Shown piece after piece: positions 41,895 to 52,500 of a stretch of DNA of 64,000 nt (position 1 is its first letter; each line of letters starts with the position of its first letter). The translations under genes and the position numbers were made by a program. Origin of the DNA: Palsa-504 sp963753225. GTDB taxonomy: Bacteria; Actinomycetota; Actinomycetes; Streptosporangiales; Streptosporangiaceae. The DNA lies in NCBI GenBank assembly GCA_963753225.1, contig CAVWBQ010000010.1:116376-180375 (forward strand), read 5' to 3'. The notes beneath the pieces are model-generated. The model was not told the origin of the DNA and ran no database searches. It worked only from the letters and a program-made list of their open reading frames with translations.

Positions 41895-44800
41895 GTGGAC
41901 GCGATCGGCACCAGCGCTCTGCTGAGCGCCACCTACCGGCGTTACCTGCGGTCGCTGCTGCCGGTCCGTGACCCGGCGCTCGAGGCCGCGCTGGCCGACT
42001 GCATCGCGGCCAGCCCGCTGCTAACCAAGGGGCCGCTGCTCGAGGCCACCCCGCCCTACCGGACCGGGGCGACCCTGCGCGACCTGATCGGCGAGGGGGT
42101 GCTCGATCCGGCGTTCGCCCGGCTGGGCGGCCCGGGGCTGCCCCTGGACCGGCCTCTGTACGTCCATCAGGAGCAGGCGCTGCGGAAGGCGGCCTCGGGC
42201 CGGAACCTGGTGGTGGCCACCGGCACCGGGTCGGGCAAGACGGAGAGCTTCCTGCTGCCGGTGCTGTCCGCGCTGACCGCCGAGCATGCGGCGGGCACGC
42301 TCGGACCCGGGGTGCGGGCGCTGCTGCTGTATCCAATGAACGCGCTGGCCAATGACCAGCTCCGCCGGCTGCGCCGCCTGCTGACCGACGCCCCGCAGGT
42401 CACTTTCGGCCGCTACACCGGTGACACCCCGGAGCGCGCCGCCGAGGGCGCGTCGCTCTACGAGTCGCTGAACCCGGGCGAGCCACGCCTGCCGAACGAG
42501 CTGCTCAGCCGTCAGGAGATGCGCGACAACCCGCCGCACCTGCTGCTCACCAACTACGCGATGCTCGAGTACCTGCTGCTCCGCCCCGCCGACATGGAAC
42601 TGTTCGAGGGAAAGCACGGCGGGCACTGGCGGTTCGTCGTGCTGGACGAGGCGCACGTCTACGACGGAGCCAAGGCCGAGGAGGTCGGCATGCTGCTGCG
42701 CCGGCTCCGCGAGCGCGTCGGGCGCGGCCAGAACGACTCGGCCTTCCAGGCGATCGCCACGAGCGCCACCGTCGGCGGCCATCCGAGCGCCGTGACGGAC
42801 TTCGCCGCCAAGCTGTTCGACCTCCCCTTCGAGTGGGTGGACGGCGACCCGGCGCGCCAGGACCTGGTCGGAGCGCAACGGGTGGACATCCCGGCCGGGC
42901 CGCTGTGGGGGCCGCTCGGCCCGGCCGGCTACCTCGCCCTGGCCGCCGCGGCCGATCCCGCGGCGGAACTGCATGGCCGCGCCGCGCACGATCCGGTGGC
43001 GGCCGGTCTCGGGGCGGGCGCCGCGGGCAGCGGCGACGCCGCGCTGCTGCTCGCGCACGAGCAGGCGATGGCGAAGCTGCGCATCCTGCTGGCCGCCGCA
43101 CCCCGCCCTTTCGCCGAGCTGGCCGCCGAGGTGTTCACCGGCAGGGATGCTCCCCGCGCCGAGGAGGCGCTCGCCGCGCTGGTCTCGGTAGGCGCGAAGA
43201 TCCGTGACGGCACCGGCAGCCCGGTCCTGTCGGCCCGCTACCACCTGTTCGCCCGGGCCACCGAGGGCGCGTTCACCTGCCTGGCCACGGGCCGCCCGCA
43301 CGTGTCGCTGGCCCGGCACGAGATATGCCCGGACTGCGCGGGCGCCGTGTTCGAGTTCGGCTGCTGCAAGCGGTGCGGGGCGGTCCACCTGGCGGGCTCG
43401 GTGGAGCGAGACTCCGGCGGTGAGCACTTCACGTCACGTGCGGTGCGGCCCGACCGGCGTACCTGGCTGCTGCTCGGCGCCCCGGCCGAGGCTGCGGACG
43501 AGGACGACGAGATCCTCGAGCAGGCCGCCGCCGCCACCGCCAAGGACGCCATGCTGTGCGGGCGCTGCGGGGCCTTGCACATGGCCGTGCTCGCGGGGGC
43601 GGCACCGTGCGGATGTCCCGCCGCCGGCCTGCGGCCGGTGCGGCGGCTGGCCGCCGCACCGGGCACCCCGAGCGGGTGCCTGGCCTGCGGCGCGCGCGGC
43701 GCCGGGACGGTACGACTGCTCGAGAGCGGCAACGAGGCGGCCGCGGCGGTGCTCGCCACCGCGCTGTACCAGGCGTTGCCGCCCGATGAGGAACTGGCCG
43801 ACCGGCCCGGCGCCGGCCGGAAGCTGCTCACGTTCAGCGACAGCAGGCAGGCGGCCGCGTTCTTCGCCCCCTATCTCGAGTCCAGCCACGCTCTGGTGCG
43901 GCAGCGGCGGCTGATCCTGGACGGCCTGGCGCGGGCCACCGCCCGCGACGCGGAAGCCACGGTGGACGACCTGATCGAGGAGACCGCAGCCGCGGCCGGC
44001 CGCGCCGGGGTGTTCTCCCGCCGCGAGTCGCGGCAGGGCCGCCGCCGGGAGGCGGCCCGCTGGGTGCTGCGCGAGCTGGTCGCCCTCGACGAGCGCCAGT
44101 CCCTGGAGGGCCTCGGGCTGCTGCGGGTCGGGCTGGGCGCCGACCCGTCGTGGCAGCCGCCCCGCCCGCTGCTCGACCTGGGCCTGTCCGCGCCGGAGTG
44201 CGGGCTGCTGCTCACCGAACTGCTCCGCACGGTGCGGCTGCAGGGCGCGCTCACGATGCCGGAGGAGGTCGACCCGGCCGACGAGATGTTCGACCCGCGG
44301 CGCGGCCCGATCTACGTCCGCGGCGACGGCGCCGAGGCCAGGCTCAGGGTGCTCAGCTGGCTGCCCACCCGCGGCGTCAACAAGCGGCTCGACTACCTGC
44401 GCAGGCTGCTGGCCGCCGTCGGCGAGCCCGGGTCCGGGCTGGACGCGCGCGAGGTGCTGGCCGGCTGCTGGCGGGCGCTGTGCGCGGCACCGGACGGCTG
44501 GCTGCACGCCACGGCCCTGCCCAGGCTGGGCCAGGTGCACCAGGTCGATCACACCTGGCTCACGCTCCGCGCGGGCGGCAGCGACGTCTGGCGGTGCACG
44601 CTGTGCCGACGGGTTGCCACGGCCGCGCTCCGCGGCGTGTGCCCGACCCTGGGCTGCGCCGGCGAGCTGGTGGCCGACCGCGCCGACGACGACGGCCACT
44701 ACCGTGCCCTGTACCGGCAGACCGCGCCGGTCCCGCTGGTCGCCCGGGAGCACACCGCGCAGTGGACCGGCCTGGAGGCCGCCGACATCCAGCAGCGGTT

Positions 44801-46622
44801 CCTGGCCGGCCAGGTCAACGTGCTGAGCTGTTCCACCACGTTCGAGCTCGGCGTCGACGTCGGAGCGCTGTCCGCGGTGCTGCTGCGGAACATGCCGCCC
44901 ACCACCGCCAACTACATCCAGCGGGCCGGGCGGGCGGGACGCCGCAGCGGCACCGCGGCGCTGGTCGTCACCTACGCCCAGCGCCGCTCCCACGACCTGT
45001 CCCGCTACTCCGAGCCGGAGTCGATGCTGACCGGGCAGGTCCGCGCGCCCTACGTGCCGCTGGGAAATCCCCGCATCGACCGGCGGCACGCGCATTCGGT
45101 GGCGCTGGCCGCCTTCTTCCGCGACGCCAGGGACAACGGGGGCCAGATGTTGAAGACCGCCGGGGACTTCCTGCTGCCCGCCGCGGGCGGCGAGCCGCCG
45201 TGCCGCGCGGTCCGCGGCTACCTCACCCCGGTGCCCGCCGAGGTCGGGGAGGCCCTGCGCGCCGTGCTGCCCGCGTCCGCGTGGCCGCGGCTCGGCCTGA
45301 CCGACGGAACCTGGGTGGACGAGCTGTGCGGGCTGCTCGACCAGGTCAGCGCCGAACTCGCGCACGACTTGGCGACGTTCGAGGAGCGCCGCGCGGAGGC
45401 CTTCGAGGCCCGGCGCAGCGACCTGGCGGCCCGGTTCGAGCGGAGCATCGCCACCATCACCCGGCGGTCGCTGATCGGCTACCTGGCCAACCGGAACGTC
45501 CTGCCGAAGTACGGGTTTCCCGTGGACACGGTTGAACTGCGCACCGCGCACTGCGACAGCCAGGTCGGGGCGCGGCTGGAACTGAACCGGGACCTGTCGG
45601 TGGCGATCCACGAATACGCACCGGGCTCGGAACTGATCGCCGGCGGGGTCCTGTGGCGCTCGGGCGGGATCTACCGGCTCCCCGGCCGGGAGCTGATCAC
45701 CCGCAGCTACACGGTATGCCGGGGCTGCCAGCACTACCGGGAAGGCGGTGCCGACCTGGAACCGGCCTGCTCCGCCTGCGGGCGGCCCGCCGAGGGCCCG
45801 GTCCGCGAGTACTGCGTGCCGGAGTTCGGCTTCGTCGCCGACCCCCGCACCGGCAAGCCGGGCCATGCGCCGCCGCAGCGATCCTGGAACGGCGCCGTGC
45901 ACGTGGTGTCGCTCGGCGAGGAACTCGCCGAGATCCGCTGGCAGGCCAGCACGGGCGCGCTGGCGTGGTGCCACTCCGGCGCGCGCGGCAGGCTCGTGGC
46001 GCTGTCCGAGGGCCCGGGCGGCGCCGGGTTCCTGATCTGCGACTGGTGCGGGTGGGGCGCGCCCAACCACGGCCGGTCCGCCAGGTCGCATGTCAGCCCG
46101 CTGCGCGGCAAGCCATGCACCGGGCCGCTGCGCTGGCGCTCGCTCGCGCATACCTACGAGACGGACATCCTGCGGCTGCGCCTCGACGCACCCGGGCTCG
46201 GCACGATGGAGCAGTGGCAGTCCCTGCTGTACGCGGTGCTCGCGGGCGCCGCCGACGGGCTGGAGATCAGCCATGCCGACATCGACGGCCTGGTGCACTC
46301 CGGCGCGGACGGCCGCAGCGGGCTTGTGCTGTTCGATACCGTGCCGGGCGGCGCGGGCAGCGTGCTGCGGATCGCCGGCGCGCTCGACACGGTGATCCGC
46401 ACCGCGGTACGGCGGGTGGCGTCGTGCGACTGCGGCCCGGAGACGTCCTGCTACGGCTGCCTGCGCACCCCGCGCAACGAGCGTCACCACGAGGACCTGA
46501 GCCGCGGCGCCGCGCTGACCGCGCTGGAGTCCCTGCACGGCCTAGCGAGGTGCGCCGGGTTAGCAGCGTCTTCTCGCGGGCAGCCGGTTTTGTCGCAGGC
46601 CGCTGGTAGGTTCCACCCGTGA
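41895..46622 (+). CDS. DEAH-box helicase with C-terminal DUF1998 domain
   Basis: A 1575-residue superfamily 2 helicase from GTG 41895. Walker A ATGTGSGKTES lies at 108-118, DEAH at 251-254 and the SAT motif in ATSATVG. Motif VI IQRAGRAGRR begins near Gln1009, after FELGVDVGALSAVLLRNMP. Zinc modules CPDC...CCKRCG, CGRCG and CLACG interrupt the middle; more lie near 1275-1400. The DUF1998 end has CDCG...CYGCLRTPRNE near 1511-1530. DrmA and DruE share this general architecture. Its stop overlaps jetA by GTGA, strong evidence of one operon. Likely a DNA translocase acting with Wadjet or as a parallel defence. Confidence 0.88.
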   Translation: MDAIGTSALLSATYRRYLRSLLPVRDPALEAALADCIAASPLLTKGPLLEATPPYRTGATLRDLIGEGVLDPAFARLGGPGLPLDRPLYVHQEQALRKAASGRNLVVATGTGSGKTESFLLPVLSALTAEHAAGTLGPGVRALLLYPMNALANDQLRRLRRLLTDAPQVTFGRYTGDTPERAAEGASLYESLNPGEPRLPNELLSRQEMRDNPPHLLLTNYAMLEYLLLRPADMELFEGKHGGHWRFVVLDEAHVYDGAKAEEVGMLLRRLRERVGRGQNDSAFQAIATSATVGGHPSAVTDFAAKLFDLPFEWVDGDPARQDLVGAQRVDIPAGPLWGPLGPAGYLALAAAADPAAELHGRAAHDPVAAGLGAGAAGSGDAALLLAHEQAMAKLRILLAAAPRPFAELAAEVFTGRDAPRAEEALAALVSVGAKIRDGTGSPVLSARYHLFARATEGAFTCLATGRPHVSLARHEICPDCAGAVFEFGCCKRCGAVHLAGSVERDSGGEHFTSRAVRPDRRTWLLLGAPAEAADEDDEILEQAAAATAKDAMLCGRCGALHMAVLAGAAPCGCPAAGLRPVRRLAAAPGTPSGCLACGARGAGTVRLLESGNEAAAAVLATALYQALPPDEELADRPGAGRKLLTFSDSRQAAAFFAPYLESSHALVRQRRLILDGLARATARDAEATVDDLIEETAAAAGRAGVFSRRESRQGRRREAARWVLRELVALDERQSLEGLGLLRVGLGADPSWQPPRPLLDLGLSAPECGLLLTELLRTVRLQGALTMPEEVDPADEMFDPRRGPIYVRGDGAEARLRVLSWLPTRGVNKRLDYLRRLLAAVGEPGSGLDAREVLAGCWRALCAAPDGWLHATALPRLGQVHQVDHTWLTLRAGGSDVWRCTLCRRVATAALRGVCPTLGCAGELVADRADDDGHYRALYRQTAPVPLVAREHTAQWTGLEAADIQQRFLAGQVNVLSCSTTFELGVDVGALSAVLLRNMPPTTANYIQRAGRAGRRSGTAALVVTYAQRRSHDLSRYSEPESMLTGQVRAPYVPLGNPRIDRRHAHSVALAAFFRDARDNGGQMLKTAGDFLLPAAGGEPPCRAVRGYLTPVPAEVGEALRAVLPASAWPRLGLTDGTWVDELCGLLDQVSAELAHDLATFEERRAEAFEARRSDLAARFERSIATITRRSLIGYLANRNVLPKYGFPVDTVELRTAHCDSQVGARLELNRDLSVAIHEYAPGSELIAGGVLWRSGGIYRLPGRELITRSYTVCRGCQHYREGGADLEPACSACGRPAEGPVREYCVPEFGFVADPRTGKPGHAPPQRSWNGAVHVVSLGEELAEIRWQASTGALAWCHSGARGRLVALSEGPGGAGFLICDWCGWGAPNHGRSARSHVSPLRGKPCTGPLRWRSLAHTYETDILRLRLDAPGLGTMEQWQSLLYAVLAGAADGLEISHADIDGLVHSGADGRSGLVLFDTVPGGAGSVLRIAGALDTVIRTAVRRVASCDCGPETSCYGCLRTPRNERHHEDLSRGAALTALESLHGLARCAGLAASSRGQPVLSQAAGRFHP

Positions 46623-48154
46623 CCGGCACCGAACTTCCCGTCCCGCCCTCGGCTCCCGACGCCGCCGCGGCCGGGGATGCCGCGTTCGGCATCGACGCGT
46701 TCACTGCCGATGACCGGCTGCGGCTGTTCCACTTCGCGGCCGCCGAGAAGCGCCATGAGTACCTGTGGCTGCTCCGCGCCTTCGACCGGGCTAGGGCCAA
46801 CTACCAGGTGCTGATGCATGCGTCCGACGCCCAGGCGGTGCTCGGCCAGCTAGCCGCCGACCACCCGGAGGCGGCCGCCATCGGTGACGTGCAGGTGCTG
46901 CTCGATGCTCTCGCCGAATGGCAGGTGCTTGACCGCTCCTACGACGGCACCCGCGCCGCGAACCTCGCCGAGTACCGCAACCGCCACTACGTCTACCAGT
47001 TCACCCAGGCCGGGTACCGGGCCTTCCGCGCCGTCGAGGAGGTACTGACGGCCAGCCTGGAAGACGCCCAGCTATCCCGCCTCGTGTTCCCGGACATCCT
47101 CGCCGACCTGCGGGCGCTCGCCGGGGCGGTGCGATCGGGCGACGCCGCGGAGGTCTACAGGAAGCTGTCCCGTCTTGACGGCGTGCTGGCCGACATGGCG
47201 CAGCGCGCCGCGCGGTTCTACCTGATGCTGGGTGATCTGGCGCGCACCAACGACACCCGGCCCGAGGTGTTCCTCGCGCATAAGGACGCGCTGCTCACCC
47301 ACATGCGGGAGTTCCACTCCGAGCTGACCCGGTTCGCGCCGCTGCTGGCCGCCGCCGTCGCCGAGGTCGAGGCCACCGGCGCCGGCCTGCTCGCCGGGCT
47401 GGCCGCGGAGGCCGACGAGTCGCTATTCCGCGGCCTCGAGGAACGGATCGCGGGCTGGCGGGCGCGCTGGAGCGGCCTGGCCCAGTGGTTCGGCGCCGGC
47501 CAGCACAGCGAGGCCGAGCGCCTGCAGGACGCCACGATCACCGCGATCGCCAACGTCACGGCGCTACTGCGCCGGGTCACCGAGTCGCGCCGCGGCGGCG
47601 TGAGCCGGGAGAGCCAGCTGCGCCACCTGGCGCAGTGGTTCGCCGCCTGCCCGTCGGACGACGACGCCCACGCGCTGTTCCAGGCGGTGTTCGGGCTGGG
47701 CGCACCCCGGCACGTCTCCGCCGGGCACGAGGACCCGGAGGCGATCCCCAGCCGGCTGTCCTGGTGGGATGCCGAGCCGGTGGAGCTGACCCGGACGCTG
47801 GTGCGTAACGGCAAGGCGGCGGCGCTGCACGGGCCGGGCCGTATCCAGCGCAACGACGAGGAGAAACAGCGGCTGCGCGCGGAGCAACTGAAGGCGACCG
47901 CGCAGCGCCGCGCGGCCGCCGCGACGCTGGCAGGCGACGGCGTCTACGGCCGGGTCCTTGACGAGCCGGAGACCCAGACGCTGCTCAGCCTGCTCGACGT
48001 GGCGCTGTCCGCGCGGGTGCCGGTCAGCCGGACGGCGAGCGGGTCGGCGCACGGGGTGCGGCTCACCTTGCGGCCGGCCCCGGGCGCCACGACGTTGCAC
48101 ACGGTCCGCGGCCGGCTGCACCTGGACGGCCTGACGGTGGAGGTGACCGGATGA
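46619..48154 (+). CDS. jetA: Wadjet type II component JetA (TIGR02677 / DUF2397 family)
   Basis: A 511-residue mostly helical protein. LRLFHFAAAEKRHEYLWLLRAFDRARANYQ at the N-terminus and the central WLEERIAGWRARWSGL-like helices correspond to the kleisin-like subunit of type II Wadjet. The GTG start overlaps the helicase stop, and the end overlaps jetB (ATGA). In Wadjet, JetA, JetB and JetC form an SMC-type complex that extrudes loops of plasmid DNA. Family assignment rests on length, gene order and recollection of the TIGR02677 sequence pattern. Confidence 0.85.
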   Translation: MTGTELPVPPSAPDAAAAGDAAFGIDAFTADDRLRLFHFAAAEKRHEYLWLLRAFDRARANYQVLMHASDAQAVLGQLAADHPEAAAIGDVQVLLDALAEWQVLDRSYDGTRAANLAEYRNRHYVYQFTQAGYRAFRAVEEVLTASLEDAQLSRLVFPDILADLRALAGAVRSGDAAEVYRKLSRLDGVLADMAQRAARFYLMLGDLARTNDTRPEVFLAHKDALLTHMREFHSELTRFAPLLAAAVAEVEATGAGLLAGLAAEADESLFRGLEERIAGWRARWSGLAQWFGAGQHSEAERLQDATITAIANVTALLRRVTESRRGGVSRESQLRHLAQWFAACPSDDDAHALFQAVFGLGAPRHVSAGHEDPEAIPSRLSWWDAEPVELTRTLVRNGKAAALHGPGRIQRNDEEKQRLRAEQLKATAQRRAAAATLAGDGVYGRVLDEPETQTLLSLLDVALSARVPVSRTASGSAHGVRLTLRPAPGATTLHTVRGRLHLDGLTVEVTG

Positions 48155-49554
48155 GGGTCGCCGCCGAGGTCAGCCCGCTTGAGCTGGCCGAGTACCAGAA
48201 GGCAGCGCGGCTGGTGCTGCGCCACCCGCTGATCACGTCGTCCTATCCGGACTCCGCGGCGCTTCCCATCGTGCGCAGGTGGGCCAGGCAGCTGCGGACC
48301 GACTTCGGCGAGGTTCTCGGCTACACGCTCCTGAGCAGCGGCGACACCATCCGGTTGCGCCGGGCGCAGGACACGCTGGACGGCACCCGCCCGGCGCTCA
48401 CCCGGGCGCGGCGGCCGTTCGACCGCCGCCGCTACGCCTACCTGATGCTGGCCCTGTCCGCGCTGGGCCGCTCCGGCGCCCAGATCGCACTCAGCGAACT
48501 GGCCGGCGAGGTCGCCGCCGACGCCGGGCGCATCGACGGCGTGGGCATGGACACCGGCCGTAAACCCGACCGGGACGCGTTCGTCGACGCGGTCGCCTGG
48601 CTGGAGGCGCGCGGCGCGCTGCGTATGGCCGACGGCTCGGCCGCTGAGTGGGTCAACGACCCGGAACGCGCCGAGGCGCTGTACGACATCGATCGCCAGG
48701 TGGTCGGCGCCATCTACGCGCCCAGCCGGGTGCTTCAGCACCTGAACTCGGTCACCGAGCTGCTGGACGGCCCCGGCGGCGGCCCGGCCGGCGGAACGGC
48801 GCCGGCCCAGGGCCGCGAGGCACAGCGGCGCGACAACGCGCGCCGGGCCCGGCGGCTCGTCCTGGAGCAGCCGGTCGTCTACTACGCCGACGTGGACGGC
48901 GAACTGCGCGGCCAGCTCCGCTCGGCGGGGCTCGCCGAGGACATCGAGCGGCTCACCGGCCTCGGCCTGGAGCGGCGGGCCGAGGGCGTGGCGCTGATCG
49001 GCGCCGGGCAGCGGTTTACCGACGTGGCGTTCCCGTCGACAGGCACGGTCGCGCAGGCCGCGCTGCTGCTGTGCGCGCGGATCGCCGGCTACCTGCGGCA
49101 TCACAGCGCCAGGACCGAACGGCTGCCCGCGGCGACGGCCGCGGAACGGCTCGCCGAGGCGGCCCGGCGGATCGACGCGGCCCTGCCGGACCGGGGCCGC
49201 GTCGCCGACCTGCTCGCCGACCAGGCAGGGTGGCCGGGGTCCGGCGACGCGGGGCCGGCCGCCGAAGATGGATCAGCGGAGCAGGACGCTGCCGCCGAAG
49301 CCGCCTATCCGTTCCTGTCCGAGGCATGGCTCCGCACCGAGCTGCGCAAGCTGATCGAGGACTTCGGTGCCGGGATGGCGGAGAAACAGGCCGCCGACCC
49401 CGGTCACCTGCTGGCCGAGGCGGTGCGGCTGCTCGCCTCGATGGGCCTGGTGGGGAAGGTAGACGGCGGCGTGCTCGTCCTGCCGCTGCTGGCCCGCTAC
49501 CGCAGCGTCACCGCGCAGATCAAGAACCCGCCGCCGAGAGAAGGCTTCGCATGA
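48151..49554 (+). CDS. jetB: Wadjet type II component JetB (TIGR02678 / DUF2398 family)
   Basis: A 467-residue protein, predicted KITE-like winged-helix partner of JetA and JetC. AARLVLRHPLITSSYPDSAALPIVRRWARQL opens the protein and RRPFDRRRYAYLMLALSALGRSG follows; both are typical of the DUF2398 family. A second winged-helix-like part ends in LLASMGLVGKVDGGVLVLPLLARYR. It overlaps jetA and jetC by four bases each, in the canonical jetABCD order. Confidence 0.87.
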   Translation: MRVAAEVSPLELAEYQKAARLVLRHPLITSSYPDSAALPIVRRWARQLRTDFGEVLGYTLLSSGDTIRLRRAQDTLDGTRPALTRARRPFDRRRYAYLMLALSALGRSGAQIALSELAGEVAADAGRIDGVGMDTGRKPDRDAFVDAVAWLEARGALRMADGSAAEWVNDPERAEALYDIDRQVVGAIYAPSRVLQHLNSVTELLDGPGGGPAGGTAPAQGREAQRRDNARRARRLVLEQPVVYYADVDGELRGQLRSAGLAEDIERLTGLGLERRAEGVALIGAGQRFTDVAFPSTGTVAQAALLLCARIAGYLRHHSARTERLPAATAAERLAEAARRIDAALPDRGRVADLLADQAGWPGSGDAGPAAEDGSAEQDAAAEAAYPFLSEAWLRTELRKLIEDFGAGMAEKQAADPGHLLAEAVRLLASMGLVGKVDGGVLVLPLLARYRSVTAQIKNPPPREGFA

Positions 49555-52500
49555 CCCGTTTTCAGCCCACCCGGGCCGGGATCATCAACATGTGGGACTA
49601 CCGCGACGAAGAATTCTGCTTCGCCGACGGCTGGCTGGTCCTGCGCGGCCCGAACGGCTCGGGGAAGACCAAGGCCCTCGAGGTCCTGTTCCCGTTCGTG
49701 CTTGATGGCCGCATCGACCCGAAGCGGCTGAACCCGTTCGCCGCCGAGGACCGGACGATGAAGTCCAACCTCCTGTTCCGCGGCGGCGAGAACGCGGTCG
49801 GCTACGTATGGCTGGAGTTGCGGCATCGCGACACCGGCGAGGCCGTCACCGTCGGGGTCGGCCTGCACGCCGCCAGGCACCGCGATACCCCGGTCCGCTG
49901 GCATTTCGTCGCCGGCGGCCGGGTCGGCGCGGACTTCTCCCTCATCACGGGCGACGACCGGCCCATGACCAGGAAGCAGCTGACCGCCGAAATCGGGGAG
50001 GCCAGCCTGTACGCCTCCCCCACGGAGTACCGGGCCGCCATCGACCAGCGCCTGTTCGGCCTCGGCCGGGAGCGTTACGAACAGCTGCTCACCTTGATCC
50101 TGACGCTGCGGCGGCCTCAGCTGGCCAAGAACCTCGACCCGGCGAAGCTGTCGGACACGCTCACCGACGGGCTGCGCCCGGTCGACGACGACCTGATCGC
50201 CGAGGCGGCCCGCTCGTTCGACGACATGGAGGCGGTCGCCACGACGCTGGAGGGCCTCACGGCCGCCGACGAGGCCACCCGTTCCTTCCTCGCCTCCTAC
50301 ACCACCTACCTGCGCACCCACGCCCGGTCGGCCGCCGATGCGCTCACCCGGCGGCGCGAGGCCAGCGTGCAGCGCCTGGCCGAGCTCGGCACCGATATCA
50401 CGGCCCTGGCCAGCGCGGAATCCGGGCAGGCGCAGGCACGGGCCCGCTGCGAGGAGGCCGAGGACGCCCTCGCCGGACTGCGTGCCCGGCATGACCAGCT
50501 CAAGTCCAGCCGCGCCTACCAGGCGGTCGAGCAACTCGCCGATCTCGAACGCCTCGTCCGCACCAACGAGCAGACCGCCGCCGAGGCCGCCGCGGAGCTC
50601 AGCAGGCGCAGCACCGCGACCGCCCGGGCCCGCGCCGACGCCGAGCAAGCCGCGGGGATGCTCGCCGAACGCCAGGCGGAGGTCTCGCGTACCGCGGCCG
50701 AACTCGCCGATCACGCCGCCGCGGCCGGGATCGGCTGGCAGGCCGCCGCGGCCGAGCCGGACGGGTTCACCGAACGTGCAGGCGCCCGCGTCACCGCCCG
50801 GCTGGAAGCTGTCCGCGCGATCCGGGCCGCCCTGGAGTCGCACCGCCGGGCCGAGCACGCCCGCGATCTGGCCCTGCTCGCACTCGACCGGGCGCTGGAG
50901 GCGGTGACCGCGACCGAGCGAGCCGAGCAGGCCGCCGCCGACGCGGTGGCCGCGGCCCGTACGGACGCGCAGGCCACCCTGGCGCGGTGGGCGGCCGCCC
51001 ACGCCGGCGTGCTGGACGAGGCGGCCATGCGGGAGCTGACGGAGAACCTGAGCGTAGCCATCGAGGCGTCCGGTGACCCGGAGGCCGCCACCCTCGAGTC
51101 GGTGTTCACCGGCGCGACCGCCGCCGCCGAGCAGACCGTCCGTGACCAGCAGGCGCGGGTGCGCGCCGAACGCGGCGCCGGGCAGGCCGAACGGGACCGC
51201 GTCGCCGCGGAGCGAGACCGTATCGCCGCCGAACGCGACGACGCACCGCCGGCCCACCCCGGGCGCACGGCCGGCCGGCCGGGAAGGGACGGCGCACCCC
51301 TGTGGCGGCTGGTCCGCTTCGCCGAGGATGTCGGGGAAGCGCGAGCCACCGCGCTCGAGGCCGCCCTGGAAGCCACCGGGATGCTGGACGCATGGATCAC
51401 GCCGGGCGATCTCGCGATTACCGCTGGCGACAGTGACGGGTACCTGGTGCCCGGTGTGCCGGTGCGGGGAGGCGGGGCCAGCCTGGCCGACGTGCTGGTG
51501 CCCGAGGACGATATCCCGGTACCCGCCGCACGGGTCCGCGCGGTGCTGGCCTCCATCGCCCTGGACGGTGAGCTGTTCTCCGCGGCCGCCGTGATCGGCG
51601 CCGACGGCCGCTACTCGCACGGGGTCACCGCCGGAGCGCATCACAAGGACCACGCCGAATACATCGGGGCGACCGCCCGGGGCCGCCGCCGGGCCGCGCG
51701 CATCGCCGAGCGCGAGGCCCGGATCGCCGAGATGGAAGAGCAGCTGGCCGTGCTCGACCGGGCGGCCGCCGGGCTGGCCGAAACGCTGGCCGCGATCGCG
51801 CAGGCGCGCGCCGCGCTGCCCCGCACCACTGCGATCACCGCCGCCCTGCGCACGCACTCCCAGGCCATCGGGGAGCTGCGCTCCGCTCGGGCGGGCGCCG
51901 ACGGCGCCCAGTCCGGCTACGACGAGTCGGTGGCCGCCTGCACCGTCACCGAGCGGGCACTGCGCCGCACCGCTATCGACCACGCCATCGACCCAGACCA
52001 GACCGACCGGGTGGAGGCCGCCACCAGGCGGTTCGAGACCGCCGCCCGGGACCTCACCGGCCGCCGCCGCGAGGAGACGCAGCAGCGCGGCGTGGTCGCC
52101 GACGCCCGCGGTCGGCTGGAGCGGGCCGCGGACGAGGAGCGTGCCTGCGCCGAGACCGAACTGGCGGCCCGGCGGCGGCACACCGAGGAGGCCGCCAAGC
52201 TCGCCGCCCTGCAGGGCTCGGTCGGCAAGGAGGCCAGGGAGGTGATGACGCAGATCGAACAGACCGAACGGGCCACGGCGGCCGCTCAGTCGGCCGAGCA
52301 TTCCGCCCGCAACGTCGAAGTCGAGGCCATCAAGACGGCTAGCGCCGCGGCCGAGCGGGTCGCCGGCGGCAGGCGCGCCCTCGACGTCGCCGCTGCGGAG
52401 GAGCGGGCGACCGCGCGCGGCCTCGCCCCGTTCGCCGCCCGGGAGCTGCTGGACGTCCTGAAGTGCCAGCCGGGCCTGGCCTGGCCCGCGCAGGAGGCGG

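Noticed and set aside
43434..46538. Minus-strand open frame of over 1000 codons opposite the helicase
   Set aside because: Antisense shadow of a high-GC gene: Arg/Gly/Gln/His-rich with no motif, while the plus strand has complete helicase motifs.
39895..46622. DISARM assignment for the two genes before jetA
   Set aside because: No DrmB (DUF1998), DrmC (phospholipase D) or methyltransferase genes are present.
39895..46622. Druantia type III assignment
   Set aside because: DruE-like helicase architecture fits loosely, but the upstream protein cannot be identified as DruH by reading; left as a possibility only.
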